The translations under genes and the position numbers were made by a program. Below are positions 1-7,804 of a stretch of 36,636 nt of DNA, in pieces (the stretch's first letter is position 1; the number at the start of each line of letters is the position of its first letter). The stretch covers positions 1-36,636 of the forward strand of contig JANYGP010000007.1 of the NCBI GenBank assembly GCA_025362315.1. Direction: 5' to 3'. The DNA is from Polaromonas sp. Lineage in GTDB: Bacteria; Pseudomonadota; Gammaproteobacteria; Burkholderiales; Burkholderiaceae_C. A model generated the notes under the pieces. The model made no database searches. It was not told the origin of the DNA and saw only the letters and a program-made list of their open reading frames with translations.

Positions 1-1364
1 ACCAGCGCAAAGGTGGTGGCAATCACGGCCATGCCAATCTCGTCGGCCGCCTCCATCGCTGCCTGCATCGGCGTCTTGCCCATGCGCAGGTGACGCGAGA
101 TGTTTTCAATCTCCACAATCGCGTCATCGACCAGCACGCCAACCACCAGTGCCAGCGAGAGCAAGGTCACGGTGTTGAGCGTGTAGCCAAAGTACTTGAG
201 CCCCAAAAACGTCGGTATCACCGACAGCGGCAAAGCGGCCGCGGCCACCAGCGTGGCGCGCCAGTCGCGCAGAAACCACCACACCACCAGCACCGCCAGC
301 AGGGCCCCCTCATACAGCAGCTCCATGGAGCCCTCGAAGTTTTCCTGCACCGGCGCAGCGTTGTCGATCACCTGTTTGAGCACGATGTTGGGGTTGACTG
401 CCTGCAAGTCACTGACGGCGGCCCGCACGCCTTTGGCCACATCCAGCTCACTGGCACCTTTGGTACGAAACACCTCAAAGCCCACCACCCTCAGGCCGTC
501 CTGTGTGGCGATGGCGCGTGGCTCGGCCACGGTGTCCAGAATGGTGGCCACCTGGTCCAGCCGGATGTGTCGGCCGTCTGCCAGGGGCAGGTCCAGCTGC
601 GCCAGTTCGGCCGCTGTTTTGACGGTGGCAATGGTGCGTACCGACTGCTCGGCCCCGCTGACATCGCCGCGACCACCGGGCGCTTCCTGCTGCACCAGAC
701 GGAGTTGCCTTGATATTTCAGCAGCCGTGACACGAAGGGCGGTCATTTTTTCAGCGTTCAGCTCGATCCGGATCTCACGGTTGACGCCACCCATGCGCTT
801 GACGGCACCGACACCGGGCACGTTCAGCAGCCGTTTGGTCACGGTGTTGTCTACAAACCAGCTCAGGTCCTGGTCGTCAATCCGGCTTTTGACGCTACTA
901 CCAGTTGCGGCGGGTGCGGCTGCTGCGGCAGGCGCAGCCACAAAAGTCAGCACCACGCGGCCTGCCGTTGACGCTTTGGTCACCGACGGGTCGCGCAGCT
1001 CGCTGGGCAAGTCGGCGCGTACCCGGGCCACCGCGTCGCGCACATCGTTGACAGCTTCTGACAGCGGCTTTTCAAGCACAAATTCCACCGTGACCTGTAC
1101 CGAGCCATCGAGCACGCTGGTGTAGATGTTCTTGATGCCCTGAAGCGTCGCCACCGAGTCTTCAATCTTGCGTGCGACTTCGGTCTCCAGTTGCGCCGGG
1201 GCGGCACCCGAGAGCGTGGCGGTCACCGTGACGATGGGCAGTTCAATGTCCGGAAAGTCCTGCACGGCACTGGACCGGTACGACAGCAAACCCGCCAGGC
1301 TCAACAGCACAAACAGCATGATGGCCGGGATCGGATTTTTAATGGAAAACGAGGAGAAGTTCAT
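1..1364 (-). CDS. RND efflux permease, N-terminal part (cut by window start)
   Basis: Inner-membrane proton-driven transporter of the RND (AcrB/MdtBC-like) superfamily, the pump of a tripartite efflux system. About 454 N-terminal residues are visible and the reading frame runs open through position 1. The protein begins MNFSSFSIKNPIPAIMLFVL, a typical RND first transmembrane helix, followed by a periplasmic porter region (ADLPSELRDPSVTK, VPGVGAVKRMGG). Close to the window edge is the TM4 motif VDDAIVEIEN, with the paired Asp of proton relay (seen in sequence; its role is known for the family). The start lies 9 bases after the stop of the membrane-fusion gene and has a strong Shine-Dalgarno (AAGGAG). 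It is the last visible gene of the tetR-channel-MFP-RND operon. Substrate cannot be told from the sequence. Confidence 0.93.
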   Translation of the reverse strand, partial: MNFSSFSIKNPIPAIMLFVLLSLAGLLSYRSSAVQDFPDIELPIVTVTATLSGAAPAQLETEVARKIEDSVATLQGIKNIYTSVLDGSVQVTVEFVLEKPLSEAVNDVRDAVARVRADLPSELRDPSVTKASTAGRVVLTFVAAPAAAAAPAATGSSVKSRIDDQDLSWFVDNTVTKRLLNVPGVGAVKRMGGVNREIRIELNAEKMTALRVTAAEISRQLRLVQQEAPGGRGDVSGAEQSVRTIATVKTAAELAQLDLPLADGRHIRLDQVATILDTVAEPRAIATQDGLRVVGFEVFRTKGASELDVAKGVRAAVSDLQAVNPNIVLKQVIDNAAPVQENFEGSMELLYEGALLAVLVVWWFLRDWRATLVAAAALPLSVIPTFLGLKYFGYTLNTVTLLSLALVVGVLVDDAIVEIENISRHLRMGKTPMQAAMEAADEIGMAVIATTFAL

Positions 1365-1368
1365 GTCT

Positions 1369-1385
1369 GCTCCTTATTTAATAGC
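1369..1385 (-). repeat. Short GCTATT repeat core covering the MFP stop and the RND ribosome binding site
   Basis: On the minus strand this reads GCTATTAAATAAGGAGC. It matches the GCTATT-N8-AGC core of the intergenic repeats at 15698, 20647 and 30484. It supplies the last two sense codons (Ile-Lys) and the TAA stop of the adaptor gene, and the AAGGAG Shine-Dalgarno of the permease gene. Relationship to the repeat family is inferred from the shared core and spacing, so chance cannot be excluded for so short a match. Confidence 0.35.
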
Positions 1386-2540
1386 AGCAGGTGCCGGTAA
1401 AACCTGCCGCAGGGGCTTGTTTTCCTCCTGTTTTTTGCGCACACTGATCAAATCACCGTCATTGAGAAAGCCCGCTCCGCTGGCGACCAGCACGGCATCC
1501 GGTTGAATGCCTGCATTGATTTCAATCTGCTCCCCCAGGCGGCGACCGGCTTGCACCTTGACCTGGCTGACATGGTTGTTGCTGCCCAGCACAAACACAT
1601 AGCTGAAACCATCACGTATCACGACCGATTGCTGCGGCACCGTCAGGGCAGCAGAGCTTCCAAGGTCAAACTCGCCTTTGGCAAACATGCCGGCCTTGAC
1701 CGGCACAGCAGACGTGTTCGGCAAGTCCACATACACCAGCGCCGAACGGGTTTGCGGGTCAACCGTCGGTGCAATCATGCGCACCCGGCCTTTGAGTTCG
1801 ACCCCGTTGGCCGCTACAACGGTCGCCACGGTGCCTGTGCTCAGGCGGCCCAGCTCGCTTGACGTGACCTCGGCGCGCCACTCCAGGCGGCCGCCGCGAA
1901 TCATGCGAAACAGCTCGGCGCCAGTGCCCACCACCGACCCCACGGTGGCCGTACGCGCCGAGATCACGCCGTTGTCCGGGGCCAGCAACTGGGTCTGCTT
2001 CAGGCGCACCTGCTGCACTGTCAGCGCCGCTTTGGCCACTTCCAGCCGGGCCTGGGCCGTTTTCTCAAGCGTCGTGTACTGGTTGATCTGCTGCTCGCTT
2101 AAAGCGCCACTGGCTTGCAGCGTGCGGGCTTTGCCGGCATTGCCTGCGGCATCCAGCGCGTTGGCCTCGGCTTCCAGCAGGCTGGCGCGGCTTTGGGCCA
2201 GCTCGGCCTGTACCGAGTCCACGGCAAACGTGGCCAGCACCTGGCCCCTGGCCACACGGTCACCCACATTGACCCGCACATCGAGCAGCCGCAAGCCGTT
2301 GACCTCACTGCCAATGATGGCCTCCTGCCAGGCGGTGATGCTGCCATTGGCGGCCAGTTTGATCGGCAGCCGGGTCTGGGTGGGTTGCGCGGTGGTGACC
2401 GCCAGCGCCGGTTTGGGCGCGCCCGGTTTTTTGTCGTCAGCAGCGCTGGATTTTGAAGAAAAAACCACACTGGCGCAGGTAATCAGTACGCAAATCGCTA
2501 TTAAAGTAATAGCAAGCGGTTTGTTTTTGATGGTGTTCAT
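1374..2540 (-). CDS. RND efflux periplasmic adaptor (membrane fusion protein, HlyD family)
   Basis: Periplasmic adaptor that links the RND permease to the outer-membrane channel. The 388-residue length is normal for the family. It has an N-terminal hydrophobic signal/anchor segment (PLAITLIAICVLITCASVVF), a lipoyl/barrel-sandwich half (NGSITAWQEAIIGSEVNGL, VNVGDRVARGQVLATF), an alpha-hairpin (about residues 110-180), the second lipoyl half (LLAPDNGVISARTATVGSVV) and beta-barrel/membrane-proximal domains (VRMIAPTVDPQTRSALVYVDL; FAKGEFDLG). It lies 90 bases after the channel gene and 9 bases before the permease gene, all on one strand, so it is probably co-transcribed. Both the signal-segment DNA and the last codons contain copies of a short GCTATT-N8-AGC repeat otherwise found between genes in this window. 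Confidence 0.94.
   Translation of the reverse strand: MNTIKNKPLAITLIAICVLITCASVVFSSKSSAADDKKPGAPKPALAVTTAQPTQTRLPIKLAANGSITAWQEAIIGSEVNGLRLLDVRVNVGDRVARGQVLATFAVDSVQAELAQSRASLLEAEANALDAAGNAGKARTLQASGALSEQQINQYTTLEKTAQARLEVAKAALTVQQVRLKQTQLLAPDNGVISARTATVGSVVGTGAELFRMIRGGRLEWRAEVTSSELGRLSTGTVATVVAANGVELKGRVRMIAPTVDPQTRSALVYVDLPNTSAVPVKAGMFAKGEFDLGSSAALTVPQQSVVIRDGFSYVFVLGSNNHVSQVKVQAGRRLGEQIEINAGIQPDAVLVASGAGFLNDGDLISVRKKQEENKPLRQVLPAPAAIK
2497..2513 (-). repeat. GCTATT-type repeat core inside the MFP signal-segment coding region
   Basis: The 17 bases form a 7-bp inverted repeat with a 3-base loop (GCTATTA/TAATAGC). They fit the GCTATT-N8-AGC core of the other copies in this window. The repeat is in frame within the hydrophobic N-terminal segment of the adaptor, where sequence constraint is low. 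Confidence 0.35.
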
Positions 2541-2630
2541 GGATGGGCTCTCTGGTGTTTGGTGTCGGCTGGCATGGGCTGGGCGTACAAATGCAAAGGG
2601 GGCAAAGGGGGCGCTTGCGGGCAGGGCGCT

Positions 2631-4121
2631 TCAGTGCCAGGCCGGGAGTGCCGACTCGGGAATGTCAAATACCATGGGTGCCGCGTGCGGGGCTGCGGTG
2701 GTCCAGCCGCCGCCCAGCGCCCGGTAAAGCGCAATCCAGGCGCTTCGGCGTTCCAGTTCAAGATTGACCAGCGCGCTTTGCGCAGACAGCAAGGTGCGGC
2801 GCGAGTCTTCCAGCTCCACCAGGCTGGCCAAGCCTGCCTTGTAGCGCGCTTCGGTGCCAGCGAAAGACGCCTGGTAGCCTTCTGCCGCCTGGGCTGCATC
2901 ACCTGAACGGTCTGCGGTGCTTTGCAGCTTGACCAGCGCTTCCTCGACTTCCCGCACCGCCTGCCTGCAGGTGCTGCGGTACTTGCCCGCAGCTTCCTCG
3001 TAGCGGGCTTTGGCGGCATCGAGGTTGGCTTCGCTGGCCCCACCGTCAAACAGCGGTACGGTGAAGGCCAGCGGCCCGATGGACCAGGTGTCAAAGCCCT
3101 GGGTCACGCGGCGCGTACTCGACTTGTTACTCAGGATATTGCCCGTCAGGCTCAAACGCGGGTAGCGCTGCGCACGGGCACTGCCGACTTCAAAGCTGGC
3201 GGCTGTCAGTTCGCGTGCCGCGTTGAAAACATCGGGGCGCTGCGCCAGCACTTCTGCGGGAACGCCCGGTACGTTGAACAGGTTCGCCGGGCTTTCAACT
3301 TGTGCAGTTTGTGCCAGCGCTACCTCCAGTTTCTGGCGCAGCACGGGTTCATTCAACGCTGTCAGCGCGACCAGTGCCTTGAGGTCCAGATCGCACTGCG
3401 CGCGTTGCTGGGTGGCCCTGGCCTTGCTTTCGGCGGCACTGGCGCGTGCCAGCGCAGAGGTGGCGGGTGCCTCGAACCCGGCTTTGGTCGCCAGTGCGCT
3501 CAGCCGCGCTGTTTCTGCGCGGGAGCGCGCATCGGCGTCGGCAACCAGCCGCAGCTTGTCACAGGTTCGCACGGTGTAGTACTGCGTGGCCACTTCTGCG
3601 GCCACCGATACCCGGGCTTCATGCCAGCGGGCCTGCGCGCCTTCATAACGTTCCCGGTCTGCATCCAGGCTGGCCGCATTTTGTCCGAACACGTCCAGCT
3701 CCCAACTGGCCTGCAAGCCCAGCTGACCAAAGTTGACAGGGGCTGCCGCCGCCCGATTGATTGGCGCCGACACGCTGCGAGTGAGGTTGCCGACGGCGTC
3801 CAGGGTGGGCAGCAGGGCGGCTTCCGAGCTGGCGCGGCTGGCACGTGCCTGTTCGATGTTGGAGCGCGCCGAGACGATCGAAGGGCTCACCGCCTGTGCA
3901 ACTTCAATCAGTTCGACCAGCAGGGGGTCATTTTGCTGTTGCCACCACTGCGACAAACTGGCCAGGCTGCCGTTGTGCGGCAGACTCGCGTACCACTGCG
4001 GCGGCGCAGTGGTGGCGACCGTGGCTGGCGGTCCGCTGGTGGCGCACGCTGAAAGCAGCAGGCAGATGACCAGCGCCCATGCCGGGGTTCGGGCAGTGTC
4101 CAGCAGCTCAGTTGTTCTCAT
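2631..4121 (-). CDS. Outer-membrane efflux channel lipoprotein (OprM/NodT-type, TolC family)
   Basis: Outer-membrane exit duct of the RND system. I chose the ATG at 4121 (496 residues) over an upstream in-frame ATG at 4157. It has AGGAAG as Shine-Dalgarno, and it starts a lipoprotein signal peptide (AWALVICLLLSAC) whose lipobox Cys is residue 26. Two OEP repeats follow: SIVSARSNIEQARASRASSEAALLPTL in the first half and a second block with ARAQRYPRLSLTGNI and VREVEEALVKLQ, ending in YRALGGGW, a hallmark of NodT/OprM proteins. The start overlaps the end of the tetR-type regulator gene by 14 bases, suggesting translational coupling. It is the first structural gene after the regulator. Confidence 0.94.
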   Translation of the reverse strand: MRTTELLDTARTPAWALVICLLLSACATSGPPATVATTAPPQWYASLPHNGSLASLSQWWQQQNDPLLVELIEVAQAVSPSIVSARSNIEQARASRASSEAALLPTLDAVGNLTRSVSAPINRAAAAPVNFGQLGLQASWELDVFGQNAASLDADRERYEGAQARWHEARVSVAAEVATQYYTVRTCDKLRLVADADARSRAETARLSALATKAGFEAPATSALARASAAESKARATQQRAQCDLDLKALVALTALNEPVLRQKLEVALAQTAQVESPANLFNVPGVPAEVLAQRPDVFNAARELTAASFEVGSARAQRYPRLSLTGNILSNKSSTRRVTQGFDTWSIGPLAFTVPLFDGGASEANLDAAKARYEEAAGKYRSTCRQAVREVEEALVKLQSTADRSGDAAQAAEGYQASFAGTEARYKAGLASLVELEDSRRTLLSAQSALVNLELERRSAWIALYRALGGGWTTAAPHAAPMVFDIPESALPAWH

Positions 4122-4887
4122 GGATGCTTCCTGGCAATGTTGGGAGAGATTGAACAAGGTTGGCCATGGGCGTCTGGCTGGCCTGCTGGCGGCGGTCGGC
4201 CTCCACGCCGACCATGGCGAGTGCGTAGTCCACCAGCTCGCTGGTCCAGCGGTCTACGGCGTCGGCGTCGGAAATCAGTTGCGGACGAATCAGCTCAATG
4301 ATGTCCCGGCCGACAAAAATCTGGAGCGCTGGCCCGGTGATTGAAAAAGCCAGCCGGTGAAGCCGGTCGTCCGGGACGGCCACGCCCAGGTGGCGGCTCA
4401 AAACCGCCACCAGCGCCGCATGCGCGGGCTTGATGCCGTTGTCAATTTCTGCTGCCCACAAGCCCGTCGGCTCAAGCATTTCCCGAAAATGCAGACGCGT
4501 ACAGAGCTTGACGAGTTCGCCCTGCTTGAGCGGGTCAAGAAAGCTGGCAAAGAACCCCTGCAATGACTGCCGCAGCGTCAAGCCCGGTTGGTCATACAGC
4601 GCAATGTCGTCGCTGGCACTGCCCATGGGTTCGGTGAACACGGCCCGGTACAGCCCGGCCTTGTCCCCGAAGTAGTAACTGATGGACGCGATGTTGACGT
4701 TGGCCGCCGTGGCAATCTCCCGGGTAGAGGTTTTTGAAAACCCTTTGTCAGAAAAAAGCCGCAGGGCGGTTTGCAGCAGCTGGGTTCGGGCTTCGATGCC
4801 GTCGGCACGCAGCTTGCGCCTGCTGGCGGTGGTTGCCCTGGCGGGCGCATGGGGGGTCGGGCTGGCGGGCTCATTCATGGGCCGCAT
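4108..4887 (-). CDS. TetR/AcrR-family regulator of the efflux operon (CecR/DUF1956-like)
   Basis: DNA-binding repressor candidate for the downstream efflux genes. The N-terminal HTH is clear (ARTQLLQTALRLFSDKGF; STREIATAANVNIASISYYF; GDKAGLYRAVF). The C-terminal ligand domain resembles the CerR/CecR (DUF1956) family, with LVKLCTRLHFREMLEPTG and LAFSITGPALQIFVGRDII. The ATG at 4887 gives 259 residues; a second ATG at 4878 (MNEP) is equally possible. The gene is first in the operon and overlaps the channel gene. A perfect 40-bp palindrome begins 11 bases upstream of the 4887 start, so autoregulation of the whole operon is likely (inference). The inducer is unknown. Confidence 0.93.
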   Translation of the reverse strand: MRPMNEPASPTPHAPARATTASRRKLRADGIEARTQLLQTALRLFSDKGFSKTSTREIATAANVNIASISYYFGDKAGLYRAVFTEPMGSASDDIALYDQPGLTLRQSLQGFFASFLDPLKQGELVKLCTRLHFREMLEPTGLWAAEIDNGIKPAHAALVAVLSRHLGVAVPDDRLHRLAFSITGPALQIFVGRDIIELIRPQLISDADAVDRWTSELVDYALAMVGVEADRRQQASQTPMANLVQSLPTLPGSIHENN

Positions 4888-4898
4888 TTAAGCACGAA

Positions 4899-4938
4899 AA
4901 ATCAATCGTTTGATTTAATTAAATCAAACGATTGATTT
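4899..4938. promoter_or_regulatory. 40-bp perfect palindrome, double TetR-type operator
   Basis: All 20 base pairs around the centre at 4918/4919 match. Each half contains its own 16-bp near-palindrome of form AATCAA-N4-TTGATT (4900-4915 and 4922-4937), with centres 22 bp apart, about two helical turns. This is what two dimers of a TetR-family protein could occupy on one face of the DNA. It sits just upstream of the tetR-type gene and overlaps the last codons and stop of glnE. It could also fold in the glnE transcript, but the stem is A+T-rich, so I read it first as an operator. Confidence 0.75.
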
Positions 4939-7728
4939 AAAAACAACATCCCACAAGGTCTCAATGGCCAGGCGCTCGGCTAGCAGCGCGGGGGGCATGA
5001 CCTGCGTCGGCTCCTCATTCAGGCGTGCGCGGTGCTGTACGCGCCGGAGCTCGCGGTAGGCGGCAGCGGCCCGCTGGCCTACGCCTTCCGGCAACAAACC
5101 GGCCGCCTCTGCGCGTTGCAGCAAGGCGATGTTGCCGGCGTTGTCGACCAGCTCGGGGTGCTGTGCGGACTGGGACAGCACCAGAAACTGCACGGCGAAC
5201 TCTGCGTCTACCATGCCTCCCGGGCTGTGTTTGACGTCAAATTTACCGCCCTTGACAGGGTGCGCCGTCCGCACTTTGCCGCGCATGGTCACGATTTCCG
5301 ACTGCAGGGCTGCCGCGTCCCGGGGCGCGGTGATAACGGCATGACGGACCTGTTCAAACCGCGCGCGCAGCCCGGGGGTGCCCATCACGAACCGGGCACG
5401 GGTGATGGCCTGGTGCTCCCAGGTCCAGGCCGTGTTGCTGCCGCGCTGCTGCTGGTATTTGGCATAGGCCTCAAAACTGGTGACCAGCAAACCGGAATTG
5501 CCATTCGGCCGCAGCGCGGTGTCAATCTCGAACAAATCGCCCTCGCCGGTCTTGACCGTCAACCAGTTGATGAGCTTGCGCACCAGCGCGGCATACACCT
5601 CGCCCGCCTGGTCGTGGTCGTCTTCGTAGACAAACACAATGTCCAGGTCGCTGCCGTAGCCCAGTTCTTTGCCGCCGAGTTTGCCGTAGGCAATGATGGC
5701 AAATTGCGGCTTGTCACGGTGCGCGCTTTTCAGGCGCTGCCAACACCAGTCGGTGGTGATGCGCAGCACGGTTTCTGCCAGCGCGCTCAGGTCATCGGCC
5801 ACCTGCTCGACGCTCAGGATGCTTTCCACGTCCCGCGCCAGGGTACGAAAAACTTCCGCATGGTGGGCCCGGCGCAGCAGGTTAAGGCAGGTTTCCTCGT
5901 CGTCTTCGCCGGTGCTTTTAAGCGCGCCCAGGCGCAGCTGCAATTCATTGGCGAATGCGGTGGGGTCAAAACGCTCGTGCAACATGTCGTCGCTGGCCAG
6001 CTCGTCAATGACGCCCGGATGCAGCAGCAGGTAGCGCGCAGGCCACTTGGCCGCGCCCAGCAGGCGCAGCAGCCGTTCGTGCACCGACGGGCGCTCCAGC
6101 AACAGCGCCAGATAGTTTTCGCGCCGGAGCAGCGGCTCTATCCAGTCAATGATGCGCACGGCGGCGTCTTCGCTCACGGTGCCCTCGCTCAGCCACACAG
6201 CGGTGCGCTGCACCAGCCGGCTCAGGCGTGCGCGGGAGTCCTCCCGCAGGGCCAGCACCCTGGGGTGTTGTCGCCACAGCGCCAGGCGCGCCCGAAACTG
6301 TGTCGGCCACTGGGCCGACAGGTGCGCCAGCAAATCGTCAAGCTGCGGCGTTGCGTCAGATTTTCCTGCGGCCCCGCCACAGCCCTTGCAGGCGGGTTTG
6401 CCGCCCAGCAAGCGGTCAAATTCTTCGGCCACCAGCTCACGGTGCGCGTCTAGCTCGCTTAAAAACAGGCAGCAATTGGCGTAGCCCAGCGTTTGTGCAA
6501 TCCAGGCCAGATCGTCGTCGCGTGTTGGCAATACATGGGTTTGCTGGTCGTCCAGGTACTGGATGCGGTGCTCCACGCGCCTTAAAAAAACATAGGCCCG
6601 TGCCAAGGCGTCTGCAGTTTCCTGCGGCATCAGTCCGGCTTTAGCGAGGCGCTGAAGGGCGTCTACCGTGGACCGGGTGCGCAGCTCGGGGAACTGCCCG
6701 CCACGCACCACCTGCAACAGCTGCACGGTGAATTCGATTTCCCGAATGCCGCCGCGCGACATCTTCACATCGTTGGCGCGCTCGGGGTGACCGGCACAGC
6801 GCTTGGCAGCGTGCTCACGGATTTGCCGGTGCAATGTGCGCAGCGCGTCAAACACGCTGTAGTCAAGGTAGCGCCTGAAAACAAAGGGCAGCACCGAGCC
6901 GCGCAATGCATTCGCCGAGCCGCTGTGTATGCATTCCTGAGGCGCCACCACACGGCTTTTGAGCCATGCAAAACGCTCCCACTCGCGGCCCTGCGCCTGA
7001 AAGTAGTCTTCGAGTGCGCTCAGCGACATGGCTGCAGGCCCCGAGTTTCCGTGGGGCCTGAGGGCCAGGTCCAGCCGGAACACAAAGCCGTGTTCGGTGG
7101 TGTCGCCAATCAGGTTGTAGAGCGCCTTGACCTGGTGCGCAAAGTACTCGTGGTTTGAAATCCGGCCGCGCCCATTGGGCAGGCCTGTTGTCTCACCGTC
7201 GTGGTCATAGACATAAATCAGGTCAATGTCGCTGGACACATTGAGCTCACGGCCACCGAGCTTTCCCATGCCCACGACCCACATGCGTGCGCGTGCATCA
7301 CCGTCGGCTGATCCGGCGCGTTGGGGCTCGCCATAAGAGGCGTCCAGCATGTGTTGTGATGCCTGCATGGCCACATCGAGTGCCAGTTCGGCCAGCTCTG
7401 TCATGGCCCGGGTCACCACTGCAAGCGGCGCCTGGCTGGTCTGCCCGCCGTCACAGTCAAGCACCACCAGACGTTCCATGACCAGCTGGCGCAGTACCCG
7501 CAAGGCGGCACCGGTGTCCAGGCCATCGCGCTGCAGCGCCTGGAAGGTCGTCTCCATGAGCGCACGCACCGGCGGGCCTTCGGGCAGGCAGGCCATCTGG
7601 GCAGCATACCGGCGGCGTACGCGCTGCACATAGCGCGAATAGCCAGAGGTGGCCTGCGCCGCCGTACCGGACACGACGCCAGGCGGGTCTGTTGCGGGGT
7701 TGACGCTGATACTGCTGGGTTGAGACAT
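4924..7728 (-). CDS. glnE: Bifunctional glutamine synthetase adenylyltransferase/adenylyl-removing enzyme
   Basis: Cytoplasmic enzyme that adenylylates and de-adenylylates glutamine synthetase in response to PII and glutamine (known for the family). It has two nucleotidyltransferase modules. The N-terminal one carries KLGGRELNVSSDIDLIYVYD and is followed by SRGGIREIEFTVQLLQVVRGG; the C-terminal one carries YGKLGGKELGYGSDLDIVFVYED and is followed by SPGGMVDAEFAVQFLVL. Length, 934 residues, is normal. I take the ATG at 7728; a GTG lies one codon upstream. The promoter must lie in the 76-bp gap shared with divergent yhdP. Its 3' end runs into the operator palindrome of the efflux regulator. Confidence 0.97.
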   Translation of the reverse strand: MSQPSSISVNPATDPPGVVSGTAAQATSGYSRYVQRVRRRYAAQMACLPEGPPVRALMETTFQALQRDGLDTGAALRVLRQLVMERLVVLDCDGGQTSQAPLAVVTRAMTELAELALDVAMQASQHMLDASYGEPQRAGSADGDARARMWVVGMGKLGGRELNVSSDIDLIYVYDHDGETTGLPNGRGRISNHEYFAHQVKALYNLIGDTTEHGFVFRLDLALRPHGNSGPAAMSLSALEDYFQAQGREWERFAWLKSRVVAPQECIHSGSANALRGSVLPFVFRRYLDYSVFDALRTLHRQIREHAAKRCAGHPERANDVKMSRGGIREIEFTVQLLQVVRGGQFPELRTRSTVDALQRLAKAGLMPQETADALARAYVFLRRVEHRIQYLDDQQTHVLPTRDDDLAWIAQTLGYANCCLFLSELDAHRELVAEEFDRLLGGKPACKGCGGAAGKSDATPQLDDLLAHLSAQWPTQFRARLALWRQHPRVLALREDSRARLSRLVQRTAVWLSEGTVSEDAAVRIIDWIEPLLRRENYLALLLERPSVHERLLRLLGAAKWPARYLLLHPGVIDELASDDMLHERFDPTAFANELQLRLGALKSTGEDDEETCLNLLRRAHHAEVFRTLARDVESILSVEQVADDLSALAETVLRITTDWCWQRLKSAHRDKPQFAIIAYGKLGGKELGYGSDLDIVFVYEDDHDQAGEVYAALVRKLINWLTVKTGEGDLFEIDTALRPNGNSGLLVTSFEAYAKYQQQRGSNTAWTWEHQAITRARFVMGTPGLRARFEQVRHAVITAPRDAAALQSEIVTMRGKVRTAHPVKGGKFDVKHSPGGMVDAEFAVQFLVLSQSAQHPELVDNAGNIALLQRAEAAGLLPEGVGQRAAAAYRELRRVQHRARLNEEPTQVMPPALLAERLAIETLWDVVFKSIV

Positions 7729-7804
7729 CACACTACTTCACAAAACTTCACGGTAGTTCAGGGCGTTTGTCGAACGGACGGCAGCGCCGACGGTCATAAT
7801 TCTC

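Noticed and set aside
4899..4938. The palindrome as an intrinsic terminator of glnE
   Set aside because: The stem is A+T-rich and centred on AATT with no real loop. Position next to the tetR-type gene and the nested operator sites fit an operator better, though a dual role is not excluded.
5032..6453. A 473-residue open frame antisense to glnE, and many similar long antisense frames
   Set aside because: These are shadows typical of G+C-rich coding DNA; they carry no family motifs, and the sense genes are unmistakable.
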